50,858 nt of DNA from an uncultured Eubacteriales bacterium (GCA_949289145.1 CASEML010000149.1:1-50858); one strand, 5' to 3'. Positions 8,357-18,245 are shown, counted from the first letter of the stretch. A program made the numbers and translations. Notes: generated by a model from the letters alone, not told the origin.

Positions 8357-9422
8357 TCACCGGAAACAGATATTTTCCAATACAGTCATTCTGTATTTTG
8401 CGTGGAGTTTATTGAGATTATAGCCCATACTAAGCAAAAGAATCTCCAGTTTGACTTTGCTTTTCCCACGAAGCAGAAATCTTTGAAACTCATAGTCGTT
8501 TTTCAGAACCCCGAAGGCTCCTTCGATTTGGATTGAACGGTTCATCCGATACAGGATTCCTGTTTCACTCAGGATAATTTCATAAGATTCCTGCCGCTTC
8601 TCTAAAAAGCTTTTGGAAATGTACAGACGCTTGTTCCCTTTTGCTTTCGTACACTTTTTCTTATAAGGACAACTGGTACAGTCTTTGCATTCGTAGACCG
8701 CTACCTCCGATTCAAAACCGCTCTTGCTTTTCTGTTTTTTCAAAAAGATCGGCTGTAGTTTCTTTCCGGCATGGCAGGTATAAGTATCTGTAATCTCATC
8801 ATATCCCATGTTTTCCCACCTGCTGATATCCTTCTTATAAAGCTCCTCTTTTTCCATTTCTCATAAGTCTGCGGTTTGATGTATGGTTCTTGCCCCTGTT
8901 CCCGCAGATAGGTGTATCCTTCTTCACTTTCATACCCGAAATCCCTGTTTTCTTCCATTGTTTTTAGAAAGGGTACAAGCGTCCAAACATCATTCCGATC
9001 CTGGAAAATATCTGCTGCTACAATGTATTTGCTGTCCACTACGATCTGTACATTATATCCCGGTTTCAACTGAGCGTTACGCATATGGTCATCTTTCATG
9101 TGCATGAATGTAGCATCCGGATTTGTCTTACAGTAATTATTCCATCCCTGAAAGCTGGCCGTGTGCCAGTTGTAGATCGTCTGGCGCTCCAGGAAGCATT
9201 GAGACAGTTCCAGATATTTTTGATCCTTGCTTTTGCATTTTCCTTTTCCATGTACGAAAGCTGTTCCATCAATAAATACCGTTTCTTTTGATAATTCTCC
9301 GTTTTTCTCCAGTCAACGTACCATCTGATAGAAAAGATTTTCGCAGGCGTCTGCCAGAAAACCAGTTGATAAGGTTCACCGAATTCGGTATCATTTTTAT
9401 GGTATTTTGAATTACTTGTCAT
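8357..9422 (-). pseudogene. IS1182-family transposase, frameshifted and internally deleted
   Basis: Pieces of the transposase are spread over different frames. They are an N-terminal start (T-E-F-G-E-P-Y-Q-L-V-F), a segment with H-M-K-D-D-H-M-R-N-A-Q-L-K-P-G-Y-N-V-Q-I (catalytic-core region), and a C-terminal part. The C-terminal part has a Cys-rich zinc-like patch (C-K-D-C-x-x-C-P-Y-K-K-K-C) and R-S-I-Q-I-E-G-A-F-G. The shifts lie near 9300 (after the N-terminal piece, plus a deletion), 9100 and 8855. The total coding length of about 1.07 kb is well below a normal member, so the gene cannot make an active transposase. Confidence 0.85.
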
Positions 9423-9566
9423 AATTAATTATACCACGGATTACGGACTCTTCGGAGTCCGTTTTCTGTATTCAGGCATAAAAATGAAGCCATTGCTCCA
9501 TAGATGATTACTCATCTATTTTGCAACAGTCCCTTTCATTCAATTATTTGGTTTATGTTATTCCCC

Positions 9567-10322
9567 CTATTTTTCCTCCAATTCTTCTTCAGAAAATATT
9601 TCATATAACTCATGCTCTGTGATTGTGCAAAATATTCCATGATTTCTTAATACTTCAATGCCATATCCTTCTTCTTCCTTCCATACATATGTATAAAGTC
9701 CATTTTCCTCCTCATCATATGGATATACTATAATACAAAGCTGTTCTTCGCCAAACATATTTGTATATTCTTGATAAAATCCTTCTTTGGGTTTATTTAA
9801 ATTTCCCAGACTTTCAAGTTCTGTTTCTAAATATTCTTCGGGATAACCACATACCTCTTTAAAAAATCCTACTACTCCATCTGTTCTGCTTACATACTCC
9901 TTCAGCTTATCTCGAGGATAAAACATTACATTTCCATAATTTTCCTTTAATGTTTTTGCCACTTCATCATCAATATGTAGATATACACTTAGCTCTCTTC
10001 TTGATTCATATCTGGCACTTGCTATCTGATATTGTTCTGTCGGTGTCAGTTTTAGTTCTGCACAAATAATACTCATTTCTTCTTCGGTAAAACTTGTTTT
10101 TACCCAGCTTAATGGTGGCTGCTGCAACCGTTCCAACATGGAATGTGTTCCCCACATCAATATAACACTTATGATAACAGCCATGATAGATAGCCATAAA
10201 TCCTTAATGATTTTCTTCTTCTCTTCTTCTTCCCTTTTCCTAATCAGTATTACAATATATTTAATAATTCGGTAGGAATGCACCACTGCAATTGTAAGAA
10301 AGATAATTCCGATTCCACCCAT
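9567..10322 (-). CDS. Small membrane-anchored protein, paralog of the 10369-11121 gene
   Basis: A 251-aa protein with two N-terminal transmembrane helices (about residues 4-26 and 42-60) separated by a basic/acidic E-E-E-E-K-K-K linker, then an approximately 190-residue soluble domain. The domain is rich in acidic and Tyr residues (Y-P-Y-D-E-E-E-N-G-L-Y-T-Y-V-W-K-E-E-E). With both ends on the same side, that domain is probably outside. It is about 80% identical by eye to the next gene upstream, so the pair is a recent tandem duplication. No named family is recognised. The position directly downstream of a large secreted vWA/thrombospondin-repeat protein suggests a partner or immunity role, which is inference. 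Confidence 0.75.
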   Translation of the reverse strand: MGGIGIIFLTIAVVHSYRIIKYIVILIRKREEEEKKKIIKDLWLSIMAVIISVILMWGTHSMLERLQQPPLSWVKTSFTEEEMSIICAELKLTPTEQYQIASARYESRRELSVYLHIDDEVAKTLKENYGNVMFYPRDKLKEYVSRTDGVVGFFKEVCGYPEEYLETELESLGNLNKPKEGFYQEYTNMFGEEQLCIIVYPYDEEENGLYTYVWKEEEGYGIEVLRNHGIFCTITEHELYEIFSEEELEEK

Positions 10323-10368
10323 AAATTATAAGTTCTCCTCTAATTAGTTACCTTACATGATTTTTGCT

Positions 10369-11121
10369 CTATTCGTTCTCCGATTCCTTTTCATAAAATA
10401 TTTCATATAACTCATGTTCTGTGACTGTACAAAATATTCCATGATTTCTTAATACTTCAATGCCATATCCTCCTTCTTCCTTCCATATATATGTATAAAG
10501 TCCATTTTCTTCCTCATCATATGGATATACTATAATACAAAGCTGTTCTTCGCCAAACATATTTATATATGTCCTAACCCCGCCTTCTTTTGCATTTAAA
10601 TTTCCTAACCGCCTAAGTTCTTTTTTTAAATATTCTTCTGGATATCCACATACTTCTTTGAAAAATCCTACTACCCCATCTGTTCTACTTACATACTCTT
10701 CCAGCTTATCTTGAGGATAAAATCTCATATCTCCATATGCTTTTTCTAAAGTTCCTGCCACTTCATCATCAATGTGTAGATATACACTTAATTCTTCTCC
10801 TAACTCATATCTAGCACTAGTTATCTGGTATCGTTCTGTCGGTGTCAATCTTAATTCTCCACAGATAAGATTTATTTCGTCTTCGGTAAAACTTGTTTTT
10901 ACCCAGCTTAATGGTGGCTGCTGCAAGCGTTCCAACAGAGAATGTGTTCCCCACATCAATATAGTACTTATAATAACAGCAATAATAGATAGCAATAAAT
11001 TCTTAATGTTTTCCTTTTTCTTTTTTTCTTCTCTTTTCTTAATCAATATTACAATATATTTGATGATTCTATAAGAATTCACCACTGCAATTGTAAGAAA
11101 AACAATTCCTATTCCGCCCAT
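10369..11121 (-). CDS. Small membrane-anchored protein, paralog of the 9567-10322 gene
   Basis: A 250-aa protein of the same design as its neighbour: two N-terminal helices beginning M-G-G-I-G-I-V-F-L-T-I-A-V-V, a charged linker, a second helix ending W-G-T-H-S-L-L-E-R-L-Q-Q-P-P-L-S-W-V, then a soluble domain. It differs from its copy mostly by conservative changes and a two-residue gap near G-N-L-N. It starts 45 bp after the end of the secreted thrombospondin-repeat gene and should be co-transcribed with it. No catalytic motifs are visible. Confidence 0.75.
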   Translation of the reverse strand: MGGIGIVFLTIAVVNSYRIIKYIVILIKKREEKKKKENIKNLLLSIIAVIISTILMWGTHSLLERLQQPPLSWVKTSFTEDEINLICGELRLTPTERYQITSARYELGEELSVYLHIDDEVAGTLEKAYGDMRFYPQDKLEEYVSRTDGVVGFFKEVCGYPEEYLKKELRRLGNLNAKEGGVRTYINMFGEEQLCIIVYPYDEEENGLYTYIWKEEGGYGIEVLRNHGIFCTVTEHELYEIFYEKESENE

Positions 11122-11166
11122 TGATTATATTTCTCCTCTTTCAATTATTGGGTTTATAAATTTTTC

Positions 11167-12129
11167 TTAAAACCAATGCATTTTAACAATTTCTCCATAT
11201 ACAAAATATGGTTTAGCAATCCCCAAGCTTGTCATTTTCCACATTTCTGCATTTGAAAATCCCGGAATCAGTTCTTTTTCGTCACCATCATCCCAATCGT
11301 AATAGTCACATACAATATACCTTATTTTCATGGTATAACTATCACCATTTCTTGTTGCAGTTGCAACCATATAACCGCTCGCCTGACCTAATGCAATAAA
11401 CCAATTAAAAGCTTCATATGGATTTGTTCCATTTATTTCATTTTCATGAGCAACAAACAACTCCTTCGTAACTATGGTCATACTTTCTCCGTTTTTTAAT
11501 GTATTCAAAAAGTAATCTGACATTTCTTCTAATCCCGTTGCATAAGTTTCCTTTCCCACCTTTTCTGTTGTAATAAAACCATTCATATCCGAAAGTTCAA
11601 AATCTGTTCCTGAGTTATCAAGATAATGTAGCATTGATTTTGCTCCTAATGATTCTCTATTAATACCTACTGCTGCTCCTTCTAATCCCGTTGCCATTAC
11701 CCCCATTAAGACATATTTCTTATAAATCTCTTCTATTTCTTTTTCTGAATATTTTCCCTTTCCATAATCACGTTCTCTCTTTCTCTCTCCAACTTCTTTT
11801 ATGTTCATCACTTCCTGTACTTCGCTCATAAAATCCATATCTACCAAAACATAATCCTCATAATTAACTGATGTTGTCAACGGATGTTCATCATGTAAAT
11901 CATCCACCCCATCTCCGTCCGTATCTTTCAACAATGGATTACTTTTGTAATTCCAGTTTGCAAATACTGGAACCAGCTCACTATCTATAGCAATCTCTTT
12001 ATCCTGAGGCATTCCGCCCAACTCATCATAATCGCTTACCCCATCTCCATCTGTATCGGCATTATATGGGTCTGTACATACAACCTCACCATTCGGAAGT
12101 TTAAAACCTTCTTTCTCATATATTATATA
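11167..12129 (-). pseudogene. C-terminal part of the split vWA/TSP3 secreted protein
   Basis: This frame is open from 12129, well before its first usable start (TTG at 12021), and continues the preceding gene exactly. It reads Y-E-K-E-G-F-K-L-P-N-G-E-V, then two more Ca-binding repeats (N-A-D-T-D-G-D-G-V-S-D-Y-D-E and K-D-T-D-G-D-G-V-D-D-L-H-D-E), then an approximately 230-residue C-terminal domain. The domain's last 100 residues (F-N-W-F-I-A-L-G-Q-A-S-G-Y-M-V-A-T, D-Y-Y-D-W-D-D-G, Y-F-V-Y-G-E-I-V-K-M-H-W-F) look like the C-terminal ends of some secreted toxins. I hold that loosely. If the 5-nt insertion is real, this part is probably not made. Confidence 0.7.
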
Positions 12130-14717
12130 TCATATAACCCATCACCATCCGAATCAATATAATCCTCCTTTGATGCCCGTTCAAATAGTTTTCCTATTTC
12201 TTGTATTTCCTGCTCTGTAGTTGCTGTAAAATATCCTCCGCCCGTTTCTTCTACAATTTCCTCCAGTTCTTTTACCCCCATTGTATCTACATTTACTACA
12301 TATATTTTTATACCACGTTCTTTTGCTATTTTAGCTTTTTCACAAATATCATCTGTTTTATAATTATAGTTGACCCTTCCATCACAAATTATAATCATTA
12401 TCTGCTGATTTCCAGTTGTACTGTCTTCTAAGTTTTCTAGCGAAATCCTTAAAGCATTATATAAATTATGATCTTTAGCCCAGCCACCAGTAATTCGATA
12501 TGTTTCATCTTTTCCTGCCGTCATATAATTAGAATACAACATAATGAAGTTTTTACCACCTTTTGATAAACCAGAACCAGAAACGCTATACGCATATTCA
12601 TGCAACATCTCCCAGTCTTCATCCAACGTAACATTTGCAATTGAATAAAGTACCTTTCTTGCCCTATCAAATTTTGAATCGTATGTCATAGTTGTTGAAA
12701 TATCCACAAGAAATGAGATATCATAATATTGTCCTTTCTCTAGAATTACATCATCATAATTCATTTCCTTGCACATAATTTCATAATACTTTTCTGCATC
12801 TACCACCCCATATTTTGAAAAATGAGTCGTTGTATAACTAATAGTATGATTTTCTTTATCAAGTACTGTTTCATCTTCATAGATTACAAATTTATTGTTA
12901 GCCTCATCAAACCATACAATCGCTAAATCTTCTTCCGAAGTTTCACCTAATTCCTCCGGCTCATATTCAAAGGTAATCTGAGCACTTTCAAATTCATGCT
13001 TTGCAGTAATTTCAATGGGTACACCTATCAAACCTTGCAGATTTGAAAATAGTGCATCCATTTGATATATATTTTCTATTGTTACTTCATTTTCTATTAT
13101 TCCACTACAGGAAAGATGAACCGCTGCTTTTTTAATCCCCTTCTGCTCCGTATCCTCCGGCTCAAATGTAAGTGTCTGCTCCACCTTTTCATCGCAATCC
13201 AATATTCCATCTTCATCTGTATCTGGTTTATTTGGATTAAATCCCAGTGTAATTTCATCATCATCTGACAAGCCATCTTCATCTGTATCTGCAGATAACG
13301 GATTGGTATGATATCGATTCATTTCATCGCCATCTAACAGACCGTCTCCATCTGTATCTGCATTCAGCGGATTTAATTCATGTTCTATTTCATAACAGTT
13401 ACTAAGCGTATCTTGATCTACATCTTCATCTCCATCTGATACACCATTTCCATCACTGTCAGCCTTTAAAGGGTCTGTACCTAATATGATCAGCTCATAT
13501 ACGTCTGATAAGCCATCTCCATCTGTATCCCATTTATCTTTATCTGTGCCAAAGAGTAGTTCTTGATAGTTATTTATTCCATCACCATCATCATCCGATT
13601 CATCTATGGAAAGATTTTTACTATTTCCATCCTGTGTATTAAACACTTCAATGCTTTCCTTATATATTTCATTCGCTTTATTGGTGGCTGTAATCGTGAT
13701 TTTATTAAACCCGGTTACCATTCCAAAATCTCGTATATTCCAATACTCTGAAATACCTATTTCCCCTTGCTGTACCACATTTTCCATCACATCTGTTACC
13801 TGATATTCTAATTTTCGTACCTGCCCCACTGACTCTATGCTTCCTGATAATCCATCTATTACCTGGTTGCACTGCCATGCCTCAATTGCCTCATTGTACT
13901 CAAACTTTTCTGTATCCACCTGAATTTTTATTTTCGCTTCTTTCTCTTTTTTGGTAAGATAACCACTGACATTCCAATCAGTTATTTTAACACAGTTCAT
14001 ACCTGCCTGATATTCTTCTGCAGTAAGTGCCACGGAACAATTCCAAAGGGTATTTACATTTCCCCTCCAAAACCTTAATATATTTGCCCTTTCATCTTCC
14101 TCGGTAACAGTATAAGCATAAAGATATTCACTTTGAATATCATCTACTAGCTTTGGTGCATATAGATTTATATTTGCTGTAGGAAAATATATATCCTGTC
14201 CATTATTTTCACTCTTAGTGGCAATAGAGAAATTTATATAAAATAGTGCTTCACTCTGCTTCCAGTCACTAAATTCTGAAAAGTCAAGATATATTACATC
14301 TCCTGAATGAAAGTATTTTCCCTGAGAATCTTCGCCCCAATATCCATACTCATGACCTTCTGCATAATATGTAGTAAAGCTATCTCTCCCGCCTGCACTC
14401 CATGAATTCCACTGCATACTCTGAGTTGAATCCATACGATTAAATGTAATATTCGCCGCACTTTTAGGAACCTGTGCACTCCACATGGTTTCATTCACTT
14501 TAGTCATAAGATAATGCTTTTGATAATTAGAATTATCTACTAACTCTATCACAGCAGAATCATTTCCAATCCAATGTTCTTTTGAGTTGTCTATAAAATA
14601 TAATGTAATTTTCTCTTCTGCATTAACTTTTATCACAAATTGTGTTGGTTGTAAATTATTAAATACTATCAAACATATTAGTAAAGCCGCATATATTCTT
14701 TTTATTTTTGTACCCAT
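12123..14717 (-). CDS. Secreted thrombospondin-type-3 repeat and vWA-domain protein, cut short by a frameshift
   Basis: The best start is the ATG at 14717 (M-G-T-K-I-K-R), which follows GAGGGGG; the upstream ATG at 14759 has no such site. There is a signal peptide, then a beta-rich N-terminal region (about residues 30-370) with two-strand adhesin-like modules. Five to six Asp-rich repeats of the D-x-D-x-D-G type (about 372-510) follow, as in thrombospondin type 3 Ca-binding repeats. A vWA domain (about 665-860) has the MIDAS-like D-I-S-T-T. The frame hits a stop within the next repeat (D-S-D-G-D-G-L-Y-D-I-stop). The rest of the protein continues in another frame at 12129. Removing five bases (TAATA, about 12121-12125) rejoins the frames. 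No LPxTG or other sorting signal is seen. Two duplicated membrane-protein genes follow. Confidence 0.8.
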   Translation of the reverse strand: MGTKIKRIYAALLICLIVFNNLQPTQFVIKVNAEEKITLYFIDNSKEHWIGNDSAVIELVDNSNYQKHYLMTKVNETMWSAQVPKSAANITFNRMDSTQSMQWNSWSAGGRDSFTTYYAEGHEYGYWGEDSQGKYFHSGDVIYLDFSEFSDWKQSEALFYINFSIATKSENNGQDIYFPTANINLYAPKLVDDIQSEYLYAYTVTEEDERANILRFWRGNVNTLWNCSVALTAEEYQAGMNCVKITDWNVSGYLTKKEKEAKIKIQVDTEKFEYNEAIEAWQCNQVIDGLSGSIESVGQVRKLEYQVTDVMENVVQQGEIGISEYWNIRDFGMVTGFNKITITATNKANEIYKESIEVFNTQDGNSKNLSIDESDDDGDGINNYQELLFGTDKDKWDTDGDGLSDVYELIILGTDPLKADSDGNGVSDGDEDVDQDTLSNCYEIEHELNPLNADTDGDGLLDGDEMNRYHTNPLSADTDEDGLSDDDEITLGFNPNKPDTDEDGILDCDEKVEQTLTFEPEDTEQKGIKKAAVHLSCSGIIENEVTIENIYQMDALFSNLQGLIGVPIEITAKHEFESAQITFEYEPEELGETSEEDLAIVWFDEANNKFVIYEDETVLDKENHTISYTTTHFSKYGVVDAEKYYEIMCKEMNYDDVILEKGQYYDISFLVDISTTMTYDSKFDRARKVLYSIANVTLDEDWEMLHEYAYSVSGSGLSKGGKNFIMLYSNYMTAGKDETYRITGGWAKDHNLYNALRISLENLEDSTTGNQQIMIIICDGRVNYNYKTDDICEKAKIAKERGIKIYVVNVDTMGVKELEEIVEETGGGYFTATTEQEIQEIGKLFERASKEDYIDSDGDGLYDI

Positions 14718-14776
14718 TATTCTTCCCCCTCTTTTATAAAAGGTGCTGTAGTTATCCACAGCACCTTTTATTCATA

Positions 14777-17700
14777 TTACTGTTTTTCCACACCAAGTAC
14801 TACATTTTCCCCATTAATATTCCATTCCTTAACATAACCCTTGGTTTCACCTAATACAATATCTACCGCAAGAACTTCAGACTTAATGTTATCACCAAAT
14901 TTCTTGATAATTCCTGTAACCTTGTCACTTCCTGTTTCGTAAATCTTAATCTTATCCATTACCTCGAATCCGGCTTCCTTACGCATAGTCTGTACTTTAC
15001 TGATAATTTCACGCACAAATCCTTCTTCAATCAATTCCTCTGTTAAGTTCGTATCCAGAACCACAGTGGCCTCGTTATCGCCTTCAGATACATAGCCCTC
15101 CATCTGCGCCATGTCGATCAGCAGATCTTCCTTGGTAAGTTCCACTGCTTCACCATTAATATCTAAATGTAAGACACCCTTCTCATTTAATTCATCCATG
15201 GCTGCATTTCCATCTAAAGAACTTAATGCTGCCTTAATTCCGCCTAACAGCTTTCCGTATTTTGGTCCCACTGTCTTTAACTGCGGCTTAAAGGTGTAAG
15301 AAGTAAATGCACGAACATCATCGGTGAAGTTCACTGTCTTCACATTCAATTCATCTGCAATAATTTCCTTATAGAAATCGCTTAATTCTCTGTCGGCTTT
15401 AATAAACATGGTTCCGATGGGCTGACGATTCTTAATGTTAGCTGCATTTCTTGCCGCACGTCCCATAACAACATATTTTAAAACAGCATCCATATTATTT
15501 TCTAATTCTTTGTCAATGAAGCTTTCTTCCACCGTTGGAAAATCACATAAGTGAATACTTTCCGGTGCTGTTTTGTCAATGCTTCTGACTAAGTTCTGAT
15601 AAATATCTTCTGTCATAAACGGAATCATTGGAGCCGCTGTTTTACAAATTGTTACCAGTGCTGTATAAAGTGTCATGTAAGCATTGATTTTATCCTGTTC
15701 CATTCCTTTTGCCCAAAAACGGTCACGACAACGTCTTACATACCAGTTACTCATATCATCTACAAATTGTGCCAATGCTCTTGCTGCTTCAGGAATCTTA
15801 TAGGAATCCAGATCAGTGTCTACTTCTTTTACCACAGAATTTAATTTAGATAACAACCATTTATCCATAACGGATAATTTATCATATTCTAACTTATATT
15901 TTGTTGCATCAAACTCATCAATATTGGCATATAACACAAAGAATGCATACGTATTCCATAAGGTACCCATAAACTTTCTCTGACCTTCCGTAACTGCCTT
16001 GCCATAAAAACGATTTGGCAGCCATGGCGCACTGTTAATATAGAAGTACCATCTTACAGCGTCTGCACCAAATTCATTTAATGCATCAAAGGGATCCACT
16101 GCATTTCCTTTTGATTTAGACATTTTCTGTCCGCTTTCATCCTGTACATGCCCCAGTACGATTACATTTTTGTATGCCGGTTCATTAAAGAGAATGGTGG
16201 ATTCTGCCAGTAAAGAATAGAACCATCCTCTGGTCTGGTCTACTGCTTCGGAAATAAAGTCTGCCGGAAACTGCTTCTCAAACACTTCTTTGTTTTCAAA
16301 TGGATAGTGATGCTGTGCAAAGGGCATGGCTCCTGAATCAAACCAGCAGTCGATTACTTCCGGTACTCTATGCATTTCCCTGCCGCAATCAGGACATTTG
16401 ATCGTAACTGCATCGATGTATGGACGATGGAGTTCAATATCCTCAGGACAATTATCACTCATGCTCTTTAATTCTGCAATACTTCCCACAGAATGCTGGC
16501 ATCCACATTCACATTCCCAGATGTTCAAAGGTGTTCCCCAGTAACGATTACGGCTGATGCCCCAATCCTGAACGTTCTCTAACCAATCACCAAAACGTCC
16601 TTTACCAATACTTTCCGGAATCCAGTTAATCTTATTATTGTTTGCAATTAAATCCTCCTTTACTTCTGTCATCTTAACAAACCAAGATTCTCTTGCATAA
16701 TAAATTAACGGTGTATCACATCTCCAGCAATGGGGATACTCATGCTCGAATTTAGGAGCATCAAATAATAAGCCTTTTTCTTCTAAATCCTTTAATATCT
16801 GCGGATCTGCTTTTTTACAGAAGGTGCCTGCATATGGTGTTTCTTCTGTCATTTCACCTTTTCCGTTTACAAACTGAATAAAGGCAAGGTCGTATTTTCT
16901 TCCCACGCTGGCATCATCTTCACCAAATGCCGGTGCAATATGAACAATACCGGTACCGTCTGACATGGTTACATAGTCATCACAGGTGACAATATGAGCT
17001 TTTTTTCCGACCTGCTTCTTTACTGCTTCTCCGGTACATTCAAACAACGGTTCATATGATTTTCCTTCTAAATCTTTACCTTTGTAGCTTTCTAAGATTT
17101 CGTATGCTTTTTCTTCCTCATTTTCCACTAATTTACCAAGCACTTTATCAAGCAGTGCTTCTGCCATATAGTACGTATATCCGTCTGCTGCCTTTACCTT
17201 ACAGTAAGTTTCATCCGGATTCACACAAAGACCTACATTGGATGGAAGAGTCCAAGGTGTAGTTGTCCATGCTAAAAAGTAAGCGTCTTCTCCTATGAGT
17301 TGGAATCGCACCACTGCAGAACGTTCTTTTAATGTTTTATAACCCTGAGCTACCTCCTGTGCAGAAAGGGGAGTTCCGCAGCGAGGGCAGTAGGGCACAA
17401 TCTTAAAGCCTTTGTATAATAACTTCTTATTCCAAATTTCCTTTAATGCCCACCACTCAGATTCGATAAAGTTATTGTCATAAGTAACATATGGGTTATC
17501 CATATCAGCCCAAAAGCCTACCGTAGAAGAAAAATCCTCCCACATTCCTTTGTACTTCCAGACACTTTCTTTACACTTCTTAATAAATGGCTCAATACCG
17601 TATTCTTCAATCTGCTCTTTTCCGTCCAATTCCAAAAGCTTTTCCACTTCCAATTCCACCGGAAGACCATGGGTATCCCATCCCGCCTTTCTGGGAACCA

Positions 17701-17932
17701 TATATCCCTTCATGGTACGGTAACGGGGAATCATATCCTTAATTACACGCGTTAAAACGTGGCCAATATGTGGTTTACCATTTGCTGTGGGCGGTCCATC
17801 ATAAAAGGTATATGTTTCTCCTTCCTTGCGGTTTTCCATACTTTTTCTAAAAATATCATTATCTGCCCAGAATTTTTCTGTGGCTTTTTCCCGTTCTACG
17901 AAGTTAAGATTTGTAGATACTTTTTGATACAT
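14777..17932 (-). CDS. ileS: Isoleucyl-tRNA synthetase (long, type 2 class)
   Basis: A 1051-aa class Ia aminoacyl-tRNA synthetase that charges tRNA-Ile. The HIGH signature (G-K-P-H-I-G-H-V-L) is near residue 51 and KMSKS (K-M-S-K-S-K-G-N) near 604. The CP1 editing domain has G-W-D-T-H-G-L-P and W-T-T-T-P-W-T-L-P-S-N, and the tRNA-binding region has W-Y-V-R-R-C-R-D-R-F-W. The C-terminal half and the two C-x-C/C-P-D-C pairs in the middle fit the longer, eukaryote-like IleS2 group rather than the roughly 930-residue E. coli type. IleS2 enzymes are often less sensitive to mupirocin, but this is family knowledge and not shown here. Expression is under a T-box leader at 18268-18533. The ATG follows AAGGAAGA. 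Confidence 0.97.
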   Translation of the reverse strand: MYQKVSTNLNFVEREKATEKFWADNDIFRKSMENRKEGETYTFYDGPPTANGKPHIGHVLTRVIKDMIPRYRTMKGYMVPRKAGWDTHGLPVELEVEKLLELDGKEQIEEYGIEPFIKKCKESVWKYKGMWEDFSSTVGFWADMDNPYVTYDNNFIESEWWALKEIWNKKLLYKGFKIVPYCPRCGTPLSAQEVAQGYKTLKERSAVVRFQLIGEDAYFLAWTTTPWTLPSNVGLCVNPDETYCKVKAADGYTYYMAEALLDKVLGKLVENEEEKAYEILESYKGKDLEGKSYEPLFECTGEAVKKQVGKKAHIVTCDDYVTMSDGTGIVHIAPAFGEDDASVGRKYDLAFIQFVNGKGEMTEETPYAGTFCKKADPQILKDLEEKGLLFDAPKFEHEYPHCWRCDTPLIYYARESWFVKMTEVKEDLIANNNKINWIPESIGKGRFGDWLENVQDWGISRNRYWGTPLNIWECECGCQHSVGSIAELKSMSDNCPEDIELHRPYIDAVTIKCPDCGREMHRVPEVIDCWFDSGAMPFAQHHYPFENKEVFEKQFPADFISEAVDQTRGWFYSLLAESTILFNEPAYKNVIVLGHVQDESGQKMSKSKGNAVDPFDALNEFGADAVRWYFYINSAPWLPNRFYGKAVTEGQRKFMGTLWNTYAFFVLYANIDEFDATKYKLEYDKLSVMDKWLLSKLNSVVKEVDTDLDSYKIPEAARALAQFVDDMSNWYVRRCRDRFWAKGMEQDKINAYMTLYTALVTICKTAAPMIPFMTEDIYQNLVRSIDKTAPESIHLCDFPTVEESFIDKELENNMDAVLKYVVMGRAARNAANIKNRQPIGTMFIKADRELSDFYKEIIADELNVKTVNFTDDVRAFTSYTFKPQLKTVGPKYGKLLGGIKAALSSLDGNAAMDELNEKGVLHLDINGEAVELTKEDLLIDMAQMEGYVSEGDNEATVVLDTNLTEELIEEGFVREIISKVQTMRKEAGFEVMDKIKIYETGSDKVTGIIKKFGDNIKSEVLAVDIVLGETKGYVKEWNINGENVVLGVEKQ

Positions 17933-18013
17933 GTGTATTTCTTCCTTTCTATAATTAATAGTCTATTGTTCCAAGGACGTTTTTTATATATTTGCACATT
18001 TCCGTAAGTTAGC

Positions 18014-18245
18014 GTAAGACAGATAGGAAGTGGGCTGGCAATGCCTGTAGAGGGCGGTTAGAAGTGTCTTAGTATCCCATTCATTGCATTAGCAATTTCC
18101 GGACAGGATGTCGGGAAAAGGAACCCCTGAGCCATGGATGGCGAATGTGTTCCGGTTGCGACCGTTTTCCACAATCCTTCTCGGGATACTTAGAACTTCT
18201 TACCTCCCGTAACCGGTATGCCAGCCCACTTTCTATCTGTCCTAC
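18014..18245. repeat. 232-bp large imperfect palindrome between T-box and ileS
   Basis: The arms 18014-18078 and 18183-18245 are imperfect inverted copies of about 65 bp. Both contain GACAGATAG, AAGTGGGCTGGC and AGTATCCC in the same order. The 104-bp centre holds further stems (ATTGC-TAAT-GCAAT; GGAAC...GTTCC around CCATGGATGG; GGAAAA...TTTTCC). Many pairs are covarying-looking G-T wobbles. It is too elaborate for a terminator and lies downstream of the T-box terminator, within the ileS leader. It may be a MITE-like repeat or an unknown structured RNA; no ORF is present. Confidence 0.75.

Larger units (their letters stand above)
8196..9536 (-). mobile_element. Degenerate IS1182-family insertion sequence
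   Basis: The element is bounded by 19-bp terminal inverted repeats with a single mismatch: AAAGGGGCTGTTGCAAAAT at 8196-8214 and the complement of AAAGGGACTGTTGCAAAAT at 9518-9536. It encloses a broken IS1182-type transposase on the minus strand. At 1.34 kb it is shorter than intact members, and its reading frame is interrupted several times. I could not define a clean target-site duplication. It sits between the CBM21 gene and the tandem membrane-protein genes without breaking either. Confidence 0.85.

Noticed and set aside
13097-13282. Short ORFs inside the Asp-rich repeat region
   Set aside because: They are frame shadows of the thrombospondin-repeat coding sequence and have no ribosome binding sites.
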